Below, one piece after another: positions 7,278 to 16,299 of a stretch of 42,207 nt of DNA. The stretch's first letter is position 1; each line of letters opens with the position of its first letter. Both the position numbers and the translations under genes were made by a program. This DNA is from an uncultured Acetatifactor sp. (lineage in GTDB: Bacteria; Bacillota; Clostridia; Lachnospirales; Lachnospiraceae): NCBI GenBank assembly GCA_934394515.1, contig CAKRRU010000005.1, positions 1 to 42,207 on the forward strand, written 5' to 3'. A model generated the notes under the pieces. It was not told where the DNA came from. It saw only the letters and a list, made by a program, of their open reading frames with translations, and searched no databases.

Positions 7278-7865
7278 ATGCTGAATTATATCTGGGCAGG
7301 AATGATCCTGTTAGGCGTGATCTACGGCGTCTGCACCGGACAGATGAGTGCGTTGACGAACGGAGCGCTGGACAGTGCCGGGGAAGCAGTCAGTCTCTGT
7401 ATTACTATGGCAGGGGTCATGGCATTGTGGATGGGACTGATGGAGATCGCGCAGGAATCCGGGATGATCACGAAGATGACAAAGGGAATCCGGCCTTTTT
7501 TGCGGTTTATGTTTCCAAAGCTTCCGGAAGGGCATCCGGCAGGAGAATATATTGCAACGAACCTGATTGCCAATGTCCTGGGACTGGGGTGGGCCTGCAC
7601 ACCGGCCGGACTGAAAGCAATGGAACAGTTGGCGGAACTGGAAAGGGAGCGAGGGGCACATGGAAACTTAGAAACCGCAAGTAATGAGATGTGTACTTTT
7701 CTGATCTTAAACATCTCGTCCCTGCAGCTGATCCCCGTGAACATGATTGCCTACCGCAGCCGCTATGGCAGTGCCAATCCTGCGGTGATCATCGCACCGG
7801 CACTGCTTGCTACGTTGTTCAGTACATTGATTGCAATAATCTATTGCAAATGGAAGGACCGGTAA
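7278..7865 (+). CDS. spmA: Spore maturation protein A
   Basis: 195 aa. ATG 7278 follows AAGGGGATAAC. It is an integral membrane protein of the nucleoside-recognition (Gate) domain family. With SpmB it is needed in Bacillus for proper spore core dehydration. Visible signatures are MLNYIWAGMILLGVIYGV at the N-terminus, ALWMGLMEIAQESGM near residue 50, and NLIANVLGLGWACTPAGLKAM near residue 95. The C-terminus is a hydrophobic segment ending in a basic tail (YCKWKDR). Length matches the family. spmB begins within 10 bases of its stop. Expression in the mother cell is expected from the family, but no clear sporulation promoter was found. Confidence 0.94.
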   Translation: MLNYIWAGMILLGVIYGVCTGQMSALTNGALDSAGEAVSLCITMAGVMALWMGLMEIAQESGMITKMTKGIRPFLRFMFPKLPEGHPAGEYIATNLIANVLGLGWACTPAGLKAMEQLAELERERGAHGNLETASNEMCTFLILNISSLQLIPVNMIAYRSRYGSANPAVIIAPALLATLFSTLIAIIYCKWKDR

Positions 7866-7870
7866 GGATT

Positions 7871-8398
7871 ATGATGAATGCGTTGACACACATGTCAGAT
7901 ATTATGATCCCTATGATCATCTTCTGGATCGTCGGTTACGGAATGGTATCGGGGGTAAAAGTATATGAGACTTTTTTAAAGGGAGCAAAAGAAGGGCTGC
8001 GCATTGTAGTGGAAATACTGCCCACGCTGGTGGGACTGATGATGGCAGTGGGAATTCTCCGGACCTCCGGATTTTTTGACCTGTTGGGGAAAATGATCGG
8101 GCCGGCAACGGAGGCGGTAGGGCTTCCGGCACAGTTGATTCCGCTTCTGATTGTGAAGATGTTCTCTTCTTCGGCGGCGACCGGATTGGTGTTGGATATA
8201 TTCAAGACCTGTGGGCCGGATTCCTACGTGGGAATGCTGACTTCAATTCTGATGAGCTGCACGGAGACTATTTTTTATACCATGAGTGTGTATTTTCTGG
8301 CAGCAAAAGTAACAAAAACCCGCTATACGCTGCCGGGAGCACTTCTGGCAACGTTAGCGGGTACGGTGGCAAGTATCTTCCTTGCCGGAAAAATGTAA
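7871..8398 (+). CDS. spmB: Spore maturation protein B
   Basis: 175 aa from ATG 7871; ATG 7874 is next and sits at a better distance from AAGG (7864-7867). The open frame continues upstream, but only antiparallel to spmA sense. It is a Gate-domain membrane protein partnered with SpmA. Signatures include MIIFWIVGYGMVSGVKVYETF, IVVEILPTLVGLMMAVGILR, LPAQLIPLLIVKMFSSSAA and a C-terminal hydrophobic segment ending in FLAGKM. About five membrane segments are visible. It is translationally coupled to spmA. Confidence 0.94.
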   Translation: MMNALTHMSDIMIPMIIFWIVGYGMVSGVKVYETFLKGAKEGLRIVVEILPTLVGLMMAVGILRTSGFFDLLGKMIGPATEAVGLPAQLIPLLIVKMFSSSAATGLVLDIFKTCGPDSYVGMLTSILMSCTETIFYTMSVYFLAAKVTKTRYTLPGALLATLAGTVASIFLAGKM

Positions 8399-8415
8399 CG
8401 ATTCAGAACCAATGG

Positions 8416-8431
8416 CGCCAAAGGCGTTTTT
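8416..8431 (+). terminator. Weak terminator candidate after spmB
   Basis: CGCC (8416-8419), loop AAA, GGCG (8423-8426), then TTTTT. The stem is only 4 bp, so efficiency is doubtful, but the position fits. Confidence 0.4.
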
Positions 8432-8448
8432 GCGAATAGGGGGAATAG

Positions 8449-9396
8449 TTAAATTAATTGTAAACTTCTAAGTATAAACAAGTACACTGTCAGTGTCACA
8501 GAACTTAAAAACGTGGTAGCCACGACGGCACTGGAAGTCAGTGTTCCCTCATGATTCATGTTTTTCGCCATGATGTAGCAGCTTACGGTGGTGGGAGAGC
8601 CCAACATAATGAGGATCGCCACCAGCTTTTCTCCGGTGAAGCCGAAATGCACGGCAAGGGGAAGGAACAGGGCAGGCCATACAACCAGTTTAAGAAGCGT
8701 CACGACGGCGGTGGGAGCTAAAAGCTTTAACGCCTTACGACCTTCAAAGCCGGCACCCAGACCAATCAGAGCTAACGGTGTTGCCAATACAGCGATATTG
8801 CTGATTGTCTTGGAGATGATCACGGGGTAACTGATACGGCAGGCACTGGACAACATTCCCAACGCAATACTGATAATAATCGGATTCGTAATGATTCCCT
8901 TCAGGGATTTCATCAGGGACTTTTTATCGAAGCCTTTGGCATCCGGACCGGTGAAGGACAGGATCAATACCGCGGCTATGTTGTACAGGGGAACGGTGCC
9001 GACGATCATCAGGGGCGCCATACCGGAGTTGCCGTAGATGTTCTGGATAAAAGCGACACCCAGGACAGCGGCGCTGCTGCGGTAGCTGGCCTGTACGAAT
9101 TCGCCCAGACGGGATTTATTTTTATAAAAAATACCTGCCACAATCCAGGTGACCGCAATGCAGAAAAACGTCACGAAGAAGCAGAACAGAACATAGCCGG
9201 TGTCCCACACACTGTAGAAATCCGCAGAGGAAATATCTTTAAAAAGCAGGACAGGCAATGTCACTTTATAGTTAAAGGAATTCAATGTCTTAATAAAAGA
9301 ATCATTGGTCAGATGTAATTGCTGTAAAATATAGCCGATCACCATAACCAGAAAAACGGGAATGGTGGCATTAAGACTGAATGCGAGCTGTTCCAT
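8449..9396 (-). CDS. AEC-family (auxin efflux carrier-like) permease
   Basis: 315 aa on the minus strand, ATG at 9396-9394, with AAAGAGG about 12 bases upstream on that strand. It is a ten-segment inner-membrane carrier of the AEC/Mem_trans family: hydrophobic blocks spread evenly, MEQLAFSLNATIPVFLVMVIGYILQQ at the N-terminus (residues 1-26), a conserved polar patch after each half, and the C-terminal half beginning near GIITNPIIISIALGML. Bacterial members export or import organic acids such as malate or oxalate, or sometimes amino acids. Nothing here reveals the substrate. It stands alone: convergent with spmB and separated from the next minus-strand operon by a terminator. Confidence 0.9.
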   Translation of the reverse strand: MEQLAFSLNATIPVFLVMVIGYILQQLHLTNDSFIKTLNSFNYKVTLPVLLFKDISSADFYSVWDTGYVLFCFFVTFFCIAVTWIVAGIFYKNKSRLGEFVQASYRSSAAVLGVAFIQNIYGNSGMAPLMIVGTVPLYNIAAVLILSFTGPDAKGFDKKSLMKSLKGIITNPIIISIALGMLSSACRISYPVIISKTISNIAVLATPLALIGLGAGFEGRKALKLLAPTAVVTLLKLVVWPALFLPLAVHFGFTGEKLVAILIMLGSPTTVSCYIMAKNMNHEGTLTSSAVVATTFLSSVTLTVYLFILRSLQLI

Positions 9397-9420
9397 GAAA
9401 TTTCATGCCTCTTTCTGTTA

Positions 9421-9465
9421 AAATAAAAACCTCTCTCTTTTTGCAAGTATAGAAAAGGAGAGAGG
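9421..9465 (-). terminator. Rho-independent terminator of the heptad-protein/MMPL operon
   Basis: On the minus strand a 13-bp stem (9465-9453 with 9442-9430) precedes TTTTTATTT (9429-9421). Confidence 0.88.
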
Positions 9466-9516
9466 CATTGTCAAGTGTGCGCCCGGCGGAGCACATTCTT
9501 TTTGAGGTGAAAGGAC

Positions 9517-11475
9517 TTATTTTACAGCATTGATTTTATAGATGAATTTCACACTGCTGTCCATACCGTTATTGTCTCCGGTGAAGGAGTCATAACTCTC
9601 GGATACGGAAGCGGTGGCTTTCAGACGATCAATCACTTCCTGAAGCTCATCGGTATCCATATCGGTCAGTTTGCTGATGGCTTCATCATTGTATTCCACC
9701 ATACCGTCTTTCAGCTCCTTGGCACCGTCTTTCAGCTGGCTGACACCATCGATCAGCTTATCACTGCCATCGGAGAGGGTGTTCATGCCGTCAGCCAGAG
9801 TGCCGCTGCCGTCAGCCAGATCGCTGGCACCATTCACCAGGGTATCTGCGCCATCATAGAGTTCTTTGCTGCCGGATACCAGTTTATCGGCACCATCCTT
9901 CAGCTGGGAAGCACCTGCAACTACCTGGGCGGAACCGGCAGCCAGTTTGGCAGCACCGGCACTTGCGGAAGCTACGCCCGCGGTGTAAGTCTGGAGACCG
10001 GTGTAGAACTGATTATAGCCATCCAGAGAAGCTTTCAGAGTCTGCAGAGAGGAGATGCTGCTCTGAGCGGTCTGCATTACCTGGGATACATTACTTTCTA
10101 CTGCGGTAACCAGAGCTGCATAGGGATTGGTGGCATTGCCGTCGGTAACGGAACTTTTGATGACTTTGTACTGATCGGCAGTCAGGCTTGTTCCCATTTT
10201 TGCATTCATCTGGGGCAAAACTACGGCAAGGGCACCATCATAGCTTTGCAGCTGAGTCAGATTACTTGTTGCGCTATCCAATACCTGGGAATAATTTTCT
10301 TTGGTAAGATTCGGAACAGTGAGCCCGGCAGCAGTCAATTGGGAAGTTGCAGTGCTTAACAAGGTGTCAAATACCTGTGTGGCGGCACCGTTCAGGGTAT
10401 CATTCTGTGCGGTAAGCTGTCCGAGACCGGTTTTCAGGTCGTTGGCACCGGACTGGAGACTCTGAGTACCGGCAAGCAGGGTCTTGGTACCTTCCTGCAG
10501 TGTGCCTACACCACTCTGTAAAGAACCAATACCGCCTCTTAAAGTGACAGTACCGTCAGCAACTTTGTAAGCGCCGTCGCGCAGATCCTTGGAACCGTCG
10601 GACAGTTCTTTTACACCGTCCTTCAGATCGCCGGATTTGTCGTAAAGCTCTGTCACGCCATCGTAAAGATCGGAAGTGCCGTCCATAAGCTGATGGGTTG
10701 CATCCTCCAGGTCATCCATGGCCTCCGTCAGATCATCCAGATCATCCACATTGCTCAGATCCAGTCGGGAGAATACGGAATTGGTAGCGATGCAGTAGGT
10801 TTCGTTCATGGTGAAATCCGTTACGTCTGCTTCGATTTCCAGATAATCATCCAGATCTTCTTCCATATCCAGGTTGGTGCTCAGTCCGGGGAAAACAATA
10901 CCGGTGACAACGCTGTGGCTACCGTCATTGATGACTTTACCGGAGGATACCCGGATGTTGCTGAAATTGTCGTTATCCAGGATCATGCCGGTCATTACAG
11001 CAAAAGGAACATAGATTTTCTCTTCTTTTCCGGCGATCTCTCTGGTTTCGTACAGCTCATTGGTATAATCGTAACGGATTACCACATGACCGTTTTTCCC
11101 GTTCAGGTCAGCGGCGGAAATCTCATTTCCGTCCAGGCTGTAAGTAACTTTAAGGGATACGGGAGCCTCTTTATCGGGAGTACTCTGGGTGTAGGAATCT
11201 TTTTCCCCCTGATTTTTCAGCCAGTCACTCACGTAGATTTTCTGCTGTGTGCCGTCGGCGTTCAGAATGACATATACGGTCTCGTCAATGGAAGCGGCGG
11301 AAGTATCTTCGGATTTCCAGATGTCGTCTACAGCATCCTGAATCTGTTCTTTGATTTCAGTCTCTTTTTTCTCGGAAGTTTTTGCATATACGGATACGCC
11401 GGTAACGCTCAAAGCGACAACCCCGGCCAGACACAGGGCACCGGTTTTCCAGATCTGTTTTTTCATATTTATCAT
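9517..11475 (-). CDS. Exported protein with two 13-heptad x-x-x-G repeat blocks (YhgE/Pip-like), partner of MMPL transporter
   Basis: 652 aa. ATG at 11475 is chosen because AAAGGA lies 12 bases upstream on the minus strand; ORF extension to 11517 would overlap the MMPL gene. Residues 1-31 look like a signal peptide ending ...SVYA. No lipobox and no later membrane segment are evident, so it should be extracytoplasmic. Residues about 60-250 form a mixed domain. Then come 13 heptads of the form L-x-[DS]-G-x-x-x (263-353), a 150-residue spacer, and 13 more heptads (504-594). Such LxDGxxxL repeats occur in YhgE/Pip proteins and in proteins near MmpL transporters. The gene starts 4 bases after the MMPL stop, so the two products are probably made together. 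The function is not known; I infer a periplasm- or wall-facing adaptor for the transporter. Confidence 0.8.
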   Translation of the reverse strand: MINMKKQIWKTGALCLAGVVALSVTGVSVYAKTSEKKETEIKEQIQDAVDDIWKSEDTSAASIDETVYVILNADGTQQKIYVSDWLKNQGEKDSYTQSTPDKEAPVSLKVTYSLDGNEISAADLNGKNGHVVIRYDYTNELYETREIAGKEEKIYVPFAVMTGMILDNDNFSNIRVSSGKVINDGSHSVVTGIVFPGLSTNLDMEEDLDDYLEIEADVTDFTMNETYCIATNSVFSRLDLSNVDDLDDLTEAMDDLEDATHQLMDGTSDLYDGVTELYDKSGDLKDGVKELSDGSKDLRDGAYKVADGTVTLRGGIGSLQSGVGTLQEGTKTLLAGTQSLQSGANDLKTGLGQLTAQNDTLNGAATQVFDTLLSTATSQLTAAGLTVPNLTKENYSQVLDSATSNLTQLQSYDGALAVVLPQMNAKMGTSLTADQYKVIKSSVTDGNATNPYAALVTAVESNVSQVMQTAQSSISSLQTLKASLDGYNQFYTGLQTYTAGVASASAGAAKLAAGSAQVVAGASQLKDGADKLVSGSKELYDGADTLVNGASDLADGSGTLADGMNTLSDGSDKLIDGVSQLKDGAKELKDGMVEYNDEAISKLTDMDTDELQEVIDRLKATASVSESYDSFTGDNNGMDSSVKFIYKINAVK

Positions 11476-11479
11476 AACT

Positions 11480-13591
11480 TTATACCGTCCTTTCTTTATA
11501 GGTCTGTGTAGTATCATCAGTTACATTTTTGTTCCGGAAACCGATGCTGGTCACGCAGATGATCTTATCAAACAGCAGGAACATCGCCGGCAGGAACAGA
11601 ATAACAGCGAACATACTTACAATCGCGCCTCTTGCCATCAGGTCGCAGAGGGAACTGATGATGTCCACATCGGAGTACAGGGCAACACCGAAGGTGGCGG
11701 AGAACAGTCCCATGGCACTGACGATAATGGAAGGAATGGATACCTTCAGTGCATTGGTCACGGCCTCACGTTTTCCTCTACCTTCATAGCGCTCCTGTTT
11801 GTATCTGGTGGTCATCAGGATCGCATAGTCAACGGTTGCACCCAGCTGAATCGTACTGATACAGATCGGGGCAATGAAAGGAAGTGACGTTCCTGTCAGA
11901 TGAGCCAGTCCCAGGTTGATGAAAATGGATAACTCTATAACTGCAACGAGGATCAGCGGCAGGGTGATACTCTTTTCTACCAATGCGATAATTACAAAAA
12001 TCGCTACAATAGATACGGCATTTACTACTTTGAAGTCCTGATCCGTTGTCTCGATCAGATCCTTGGTACAGGGTGCTTCACCGATCAGCATGCCCTTGGA
12101 ATCATATTTTTTCAGGATCGTGTTCAGCTCGTTGATCTGTGCGTTGACTTCGTCGGTAGCGGTCTTGTATTCGGAGTTGACTAAGAGCAGTTCCCAGTCA
12201 TCACTCTTTAAGACCTCTTTCACGGATTCGGGAAGCATCTCTTCCGGCACCAGAGGACCGACTACGGATTCCAGTCCCAGCGCATATTTCACACCTTCGA
12301 CATTTTCCATCTCGTGAATCATGGCACGTACGTCGGTGTCAGGTACATCGGTGCTTACCAGCACCATATGCGTGGCACCCACGCCGAAGTCTTCCTGCAG
12401 CTTGCTGTTGGCTACTACGTAAGCCATATCTTCGGGAAGTGTTTCACCGAGATCGTAGTACACTTCGTTGTTTGTCTCTTTGTAAGACCAATAGGAAGGA
12501 ACTACCAGCACAAGGAACAGGATCAGGAACACAGGGAATACCTTGGTGATACCGGCGGCCACCTTTTCCATATCGGGAAGAAGGGATTTATGACTGGTCT
12601 TTTGTAACACTTTATCCAGTATCAGTATCATGGAAGGAAGCGTTGTGACACAGCCGATGACACCTAAGATGACACCCTTTGCCATAACGATACCAAGGTC
12701 CAGTCCTAAGGTATAACTCATAAAGCATAGAGCAATAAATCCCGCTACGGTGGTGATGGAACTTCCGACGACGGAAGTTAAGGTATTGTTGATCGCATAC
12801 GCCATGGCTTCTTTATTGTCTTCATACATGGACTTTTGTTCTTCGTAGCTGTGCCAGAGGAAGATGGAGTAGTCCATGGTAACGGCCAGCTGCAGCACTG
12901 CGGAAAGCGCTTTGGTCAGGTAGGAGATCTCTCCGAGGAAATAGTTGGTTCCCATATTCAACAGGATCGCCATACCGATACTGATCAGGAATACGAACGG
13001 TGTGATCCAGTTGTCCATGAAAAGCATCATTGCGACACATGCCAGCGCAACGGCGATACCTACGTAGATCGGTTCCTCTTTTTCGCACAGATCTTTCAGG
13101 TCGGTGACCATGGCGGACATACCGGAGACAAAACACTGTTTGCCGGCAATGCTGCGGATCTCTGAGATGGCTTTCATCGTGTCGTCGGAGGAAGTGGAAG
13201 TATCGAAGAAGATTGCAAGCATCGTACTGTCACCGGAGTTAAAAGCGTCATACAGTTTGGAAGGAAGCATCTCCATAGGAACGGATACATCTGCAAAATC
13301 GTCATACCACAGAACGGTATCCACATGATCCACATGGGAGATATCCTCACGGAGCGAAGAGACATCTTCCGGATCCATGCCTTCCATAATTACAAAGGAG
13401 AACGCTCCTTTTCCGAATTCATCCATCAGGATATCCTGACCTACTACCGTGTCAATGTCACCGGGCAGGTATGTCAGCATATCGTAATTGATCCGCGTCG
13501 CGATCATTCCGATCAGGGACGGAACCAGTAATACAACTGCCAGTATTAAAATAGGAATACGGCATTTTACGACCCATTTTCCAAATTTCAT
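11480..13591 (-). CDS. RND-superfamily MMPL-type transporter
   Basis: 703 aa from ATG 13591, which has AAAGGAG 8 bases upstream; an upstream extension to 13684 runs through the promoter and terminator and is rejected. It has the two-fold RND/MMPL layout: a first membrane segment (about residues 12-35), an extracytoplasmic loop (about 40-180), a membrane bundle with the proton-relay-like TMDYSIFL, a second loop (about 375-520), and a second bundle with GATVDYAIL. Two Asp-Tyr pairs, one per half, are typical of MmpL/HpnN-type exporters. It ends in a polar tail. Substrates of the family are lipids, siderophores, or hydrophobic drugs. It lies first in an operon with the heptad-repeat exported protein. 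A TetR gene immediately upstream is the likely regulator. Confidence 0.9.
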   Translation of the reverse strand: MKFGKWVVKCRIPILILAVVLLVPSLIGMIATRINYDMLTYLPGDIDTVVGQDILMDEFGKGAFSFVIMEGMDPEDVSSLREDISHVDHVDTVLWYDDFADVSVPMEMLPSKLYDAFNSGDSTMLAIFFDTSTSSDDTMKAISEIRSIAGKQCFVSGMSAMVTDLKDLCEKEEPIYVGIAVALACVAMMLFMDNWITPFVFLISIGMAILLNMGTNYFLGEISYLTKALSAVLQLAVTMDYSIFLWHSYEEQKSMYEDNKEAMAYAINNTLTSVVGSSITTVAGFIALCFMSYTLGLDLGIVMAKGVILGVIGCVTTLPSMILILDKVLQKTSHKSLLPDMEKVAAGITKVFPVFLILFLVLVVPSYWSYKETNNEVYYDLGETLPEDMAYVVANSKLQEDFGVGATHMVLVSTDVPDTDVRAMIHEMENVEGVKYALGLESVVGPLVPEEMLPESVKEVLKSDDWELLLVNSEYKTATDEVNAQINELNTILKKYDSKGMLIGEAPCTKDLIETTDQDFKVVNAVSIVAIFVIIALVEKSITLPLILVAVIELSIFINLGLAHLTGTSLPFIAPICISTIQLGATVDYAILMTTRYKQERYEGRGKREAVTNALKVSIPSIIVSAMGLFSATFGVALYSDVDIISSLCDLMARGAIVSMFAVILFLPAMFLLFDKIICVTSIGFRNKNVTDDTTQTYKERTV

Positions 13592-13623
13592 AAACAGGGC
13601 TCCTTTCTTTGTCGATTCATTCT

Positions 13624-13635
13624 CAATAGGTATTG
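13624..13635. promoter_or_regulatory. Candidate TetR operator
   Basis: CAATA GG TATTG is a perfect 5+5 palindrome that overlaps the -10 box of the MMPL promoter (13632-13637), which suits a repressor site. Short, so not conclusive. Confidence 0.35.
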
Positions 13636-13660
13636 TATTCAGAGCTGCCTGCTTTGAAAA
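13632..13660 (-). promoter_or_regulatory. Promoter of the MMPL / heptad-protein operon
   Basis: Minus strand: TTTTCA (13660-13655), 17-base spacer, TACAAT (13637-13632). The start would be near 13625, giving a leader of about 34 bases before ATG 13591. Confidence 0.6.
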
Positions 13661-13665
13661 CGGAC

Positions 13666-13699
13666 AAAAAAAGGCAATGCACAAAAATTGCGCATTGCC
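13666..13699 (-). terminator. Rho-independent terminator after tetR
   Basis: Minus strand: GGCAATGCGCA (13699-13689) pairs with TGTGCATTGCC (13683-13673) across a T-rich loop, followed by TTTTTTT (13672-13666). Confidence 0.9.
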
Positions 13700-13743
13700 G
13701 GGAAATCATCCAAAATATGTAAAAATGATTCAAAATGCCCAAA

Positions 13744-14316
13744 TTAACGGGCTACACGGGTTAGGGTCATTTCAATATTTCCGTGAAAAATCTCACCGAT
13801 CCGCCGGATCAGAGATTCCGGATCTTTTTTCATTCCGGTGTTCAACCAGTCTAAAATCATACCTACCAGTGCAAATTTATAGAAATCCACCACCATTTTC
13901 TGATCGGCGGGAAATACTTTTTTATGGTTGCTGTGTTCAACCTGTTCCGTGATCTTGGCCACATACAGACGCATGACCTCACCGGCAATACTGTAGAGAT
14001 AACGCTCCACCCGTTCCCTGCTGACAGAATTATAAATATGGTAGACCAGACGCTTGTTCTCCAGAGCAAACCGGGCAGCAGAAATAAAACCTTCCTCCCA
14101 GGAGTCCATATCCATATGCTGCGACAGGACACGCTCTACGTCCGCATTCAGAATGTGCTCCAACAGAGCGGTAATATCCTGAAAATGATAGTAAAAAGTG
14201 TTGCGGCTGATCCCGCAGTCGTCAACTATGTCTTTTATCGTAATTTTATCCAGCGGTCGTTCATTCAACAAGCGGATAAAAGATTCTTCAATGGCCTTGC
14301 TTGTAAACTGTGTCAT
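13744..14316 (-). CDS. TetR/AcrR-family transcriptional regulator
   Basis: 190 aa from ATG 14316, with GGAGGA 5-6 bases upstream; an ATG at 14349 lies upstream of the predicted transcription start and is rejected. The N-terminal helix-turn-helix reads ITIKDIVDDCGISRNTFYYHF (residues about 25-45), the TetR signature. The C-terminal helical domain (about 60-185) resembles the DhaS/TetR_C-type domains. It should bind DNA as a dimer. It lies just upstream of the MMPL operon on the same strand, separated by its own terminator, and probably represses that operon and perhaps itself. Ligand unknown. It is transcribed from its own promoter inside the end of the DUF885 gene. Confidence 0.9.
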   Translation of the reverse strand: MTQFTSKAIEESFIRLLNERPLDKITIKDIVDDCGISRNTFYYHFQDITALLEHILNADVERVLSQHMDMDSWEEGFISAARFALENKRLVYHIYNSVSRERVERYLYSIAGEVMRLYVAKITEQVEHSNHKKVFPADQKMVVDFYKFALVGMILDWLNTGMKKDPESLIRRIGEIFHGNIEMTLTRVAR

Positions 14317-14347
14317 GGGTTCCTCCAACCTGATGATCCATGCGCCC

Positions 14348-14376
14348 ATTTTAGCATAAAACCGCTAGTTTGTCAT
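14348..14376 (-). promoter_or_regulatory. Promoter of tetR
   Basis: Minus strand: ATGACA (14376-14371), 17-base spacer, TAAAAT (14353-14348). The -35 overlaps the last codons of the DUF885 gene. Leader of about 25 bases to ATG 14316. Confidence 0.6.
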
Positions 14377-16224
14377 CAAAAGCAGCTCATTCAGAGAGGA
14401 AAAATCGGAGGATCCGGTTTCCAGATAAAAGGTATGAAATCTAAGGTCGGAATAGGTATCTCCCCAGTGATGTTTTGCAGCTTCCCGCAGCTTTAAAATC
14501 TCCAGATAGCCGACATAGTATTTCGGATAATTACAGGGCTCTTCCGCAATATATGTGTAGACCGCTTCGCAGACCTGCGGAGAATCAATACCGAATTTCC
14601 CTAAGATTTCCGCCACCTGATCGTATCCGGCTCCTTCTCCGTGGATCAGGAGATCTAAGAGAGTGTACATGCACAGCTGGAGGCTGCGGGTGTGTTTTTC
14701 CAGCCGTGCAACCTGCGCGGCATCTGCCTGCCCGGATTGTTCCAGCAGAGCGGCCGCATAATCATAGGAAAGAAATTCTACATACAATGCCCATCCTTCC
14801 AGATAACCGCCGTACCAGATCAGTTTCCTGGCAGGATCTGTGTCTCCGGATAAAAAAGTGCGGTTACTGTAGACCGTTTGGTAGAGATGCCCCGGAAATC
14901 CCTCATGAGCCAGCGTGGTGTAGAGCTCCAGCCCCCGGGGAGAGTTCCGGTGGTTTATATAAATGACATTATTGTCGGAATCTCCCAAAGGTGTCGTCAG
15001 ATAAAATGCCGGGGCACTGTAAGGCTCCAGACTTGGAACAACATCCTTGACAGTGACAGAAGGGAGAGGATTACTGACGGGAAAGTCATTTTTCATACGC
15101 TCCTGTAGATCTGTGAGCATTTCTTCCGGCGTATCGAGGGGAAAATCTGCCGCGGTCTCTTCGGAGAGCAGGGAGATCAGAGAAGGGGACTGCGTGGCCA
15201 GACTGCGGATGGCAGACTGTTCTTCCCGGAATTTTTCCAACAGTATCTGCACAAGTTCTTTTTCGGACCGGGAGGAACCGGTCTCGGAAAATAGCAGGTG
15301 GCGATAGTAGGATTTTCCGTCCGGGAACAGAGCCAGGCCTTTGGGAAGAATGTCCTGTTCATCTGCAGATTCCGGGGAAATACTGTTGTGATTGTCGGAA
15401 GAGGCTAACCGGAGCAGTCCCTCGGACAGGGCAGAATAAGCAGGCTGTACCACAGTGACCAGCAGACGGTCATTTTTTTCAATCAGAGAAGCGGTTTCTT
15501 CCGGCGAGAAAATCCCCTGTGCCTGTAGTTCTGCCAGCCGGGCTTCGAAGGTGGTCTGCAAAAAATGTGTTCCCTGAGTCAGTTCCCGGGAAGTGATGAT
15601 GGTGTCACATTGCTTGCGGACTTTCTCCAGAGAAATGTCTGGCATGAGGAAGCCTGCGGAGGCTTTTTCCTGCTCATAGAGAAGCAGAGAGGCAAAATAG
15701 TCGTCCACCTGATTCAGGAGGGACAGGTAATCGGTCACATCCCGGGCAGTGCGGAAGGTGTACTCTGCCAGTAATACAGGAAGCTGGGACTGCATTCCGG
15801 AGGAAGGCGAAAGAGGTTCTGCATAATAGGGAAACTGTGCCAGAGCCAGGTCATTTTCCAGAGAACAGTGCAATAACCGGTAAGTGCAGGCATTTTCTGC
15901 AGAGAGCCTGTCGGGATCTATGCCGTCCAGCTGTTTTAACAGCTTTGCACACTGCTTCTTACTTTCTTCCGGACGACCCGGCTGATAGACCGGAAGCACC
16001 GGTTCGTATGCGGAGATTCCGAATTGTTCCGGATCTGCGATGGTGTAGTGCATGTTCAGGGTGCTGGCAGTCATTTCATCCCGGAAAAGCCCGGAGGTGA
16101 ATCGCTCAAACCGCTTGTCGGCAGAGGAATGAGTGGACAGAAGCCCGAGAATGCCGGTGAGGGCACAGAGAAGACAGATGCACAGGAGCAGCTGGGGGAA
16201 GGAGAGAGAGGGACGTTTATGCAC
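14365..16224 (-). CDS. DUF885 family zinc-peptidase-like protein, membrane anchored
   Basis: 619 aa, GTG start at 16224, with CAGGTAA about 9 bases upstream. Residues 8-30 form one hydrophobic segment, an uncleaved anchor or a signal peptide, so the rest is extracytoplasmic. The DUF885 signature HEGFPGH is at 440-446, followed by EGWALYVEF at 476-484, the usual third metal ligand region of gluzincin-type peptidases. NNVIYIN and a C-terminal helical part (PKYYVGYLEILKL) also fit. Family length is about 550-620, so the protein is full length. Members are predicted metallopeptidases; substrate unknown. It ends 48 bases before tetR, and its last codons carry the tetR -35 box. Divergent from araR. 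Confidence 0.9.
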   Translation of the reverse strand: MHKRPSLSFPQLLLCICLLCALTGILGLLSTHSSADKRFERFTSGLFRDEMTASTLNMHYTIADPEQFGISAYEPVLPVYQPGRPEESKKQCAKLLKQLDGIDPDRLSAENACTYRLLHCSLENDLALAQFPYYAEPLSPSSGMQSQLPVLLAEYTFRTARDVTDYLSLLNQVDDYFASLLLYEQEKASAGFLMPDISLEKVRKQCDTIITSRELTQGTHFLQTTFEARLAELQAQGIFSPEETASLIEKNDRLLVTVVQPAYSALSEGLLRLASSDNHNSISPESADEQDILPKGLALFPDGKSYYRHLLFSETGSSRSEKELVQILLEKFREEQSAIRSLATQSPSLISLLSEETAADFPLDTPEEMLTDLQERMKNDFPVSNPLPSVTVKDVVPSLEPYSAPAFYLTTPLGDSDNNVIYINHRNSPRGLELYTTLAHEGFPGHLYQTVYSNRTFLSGDTDPARKLIWYGGYLEGWALYVEFLSYDYAAALLEQSGQADAAQVARLEKHTRSLQLCMYTLLDLLIHGEGAGYDQVAEILGKFGIDSPQVCEAVYTYIAEEPCNYPKYYVGYLEILKLREAAKHHWGDTYSDLRFHTFYLETGSSDFSSLNELLLMTN

Positions 16225-16299
16225 GATGATTACCTGATGACAGAGAGTGTTAATAAGAGTATATGTTTAGAAAACTGCGGATAGAAGTTGAAACAAAAC

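Noticed and set aside
10693..11511. 272-codon plus-strand open frame opposite the heptad-repeat gene
   Set aside because: Antisense shadow of a clear coding gene with signal peptide and repeats; no ribosome binding site.
13592..13684. N-terminal extension of the MMPL gene
   Set aside because: It runs through the promoter and the tetR terminator; ATG 13591 has an ideal AAAGGAG site.
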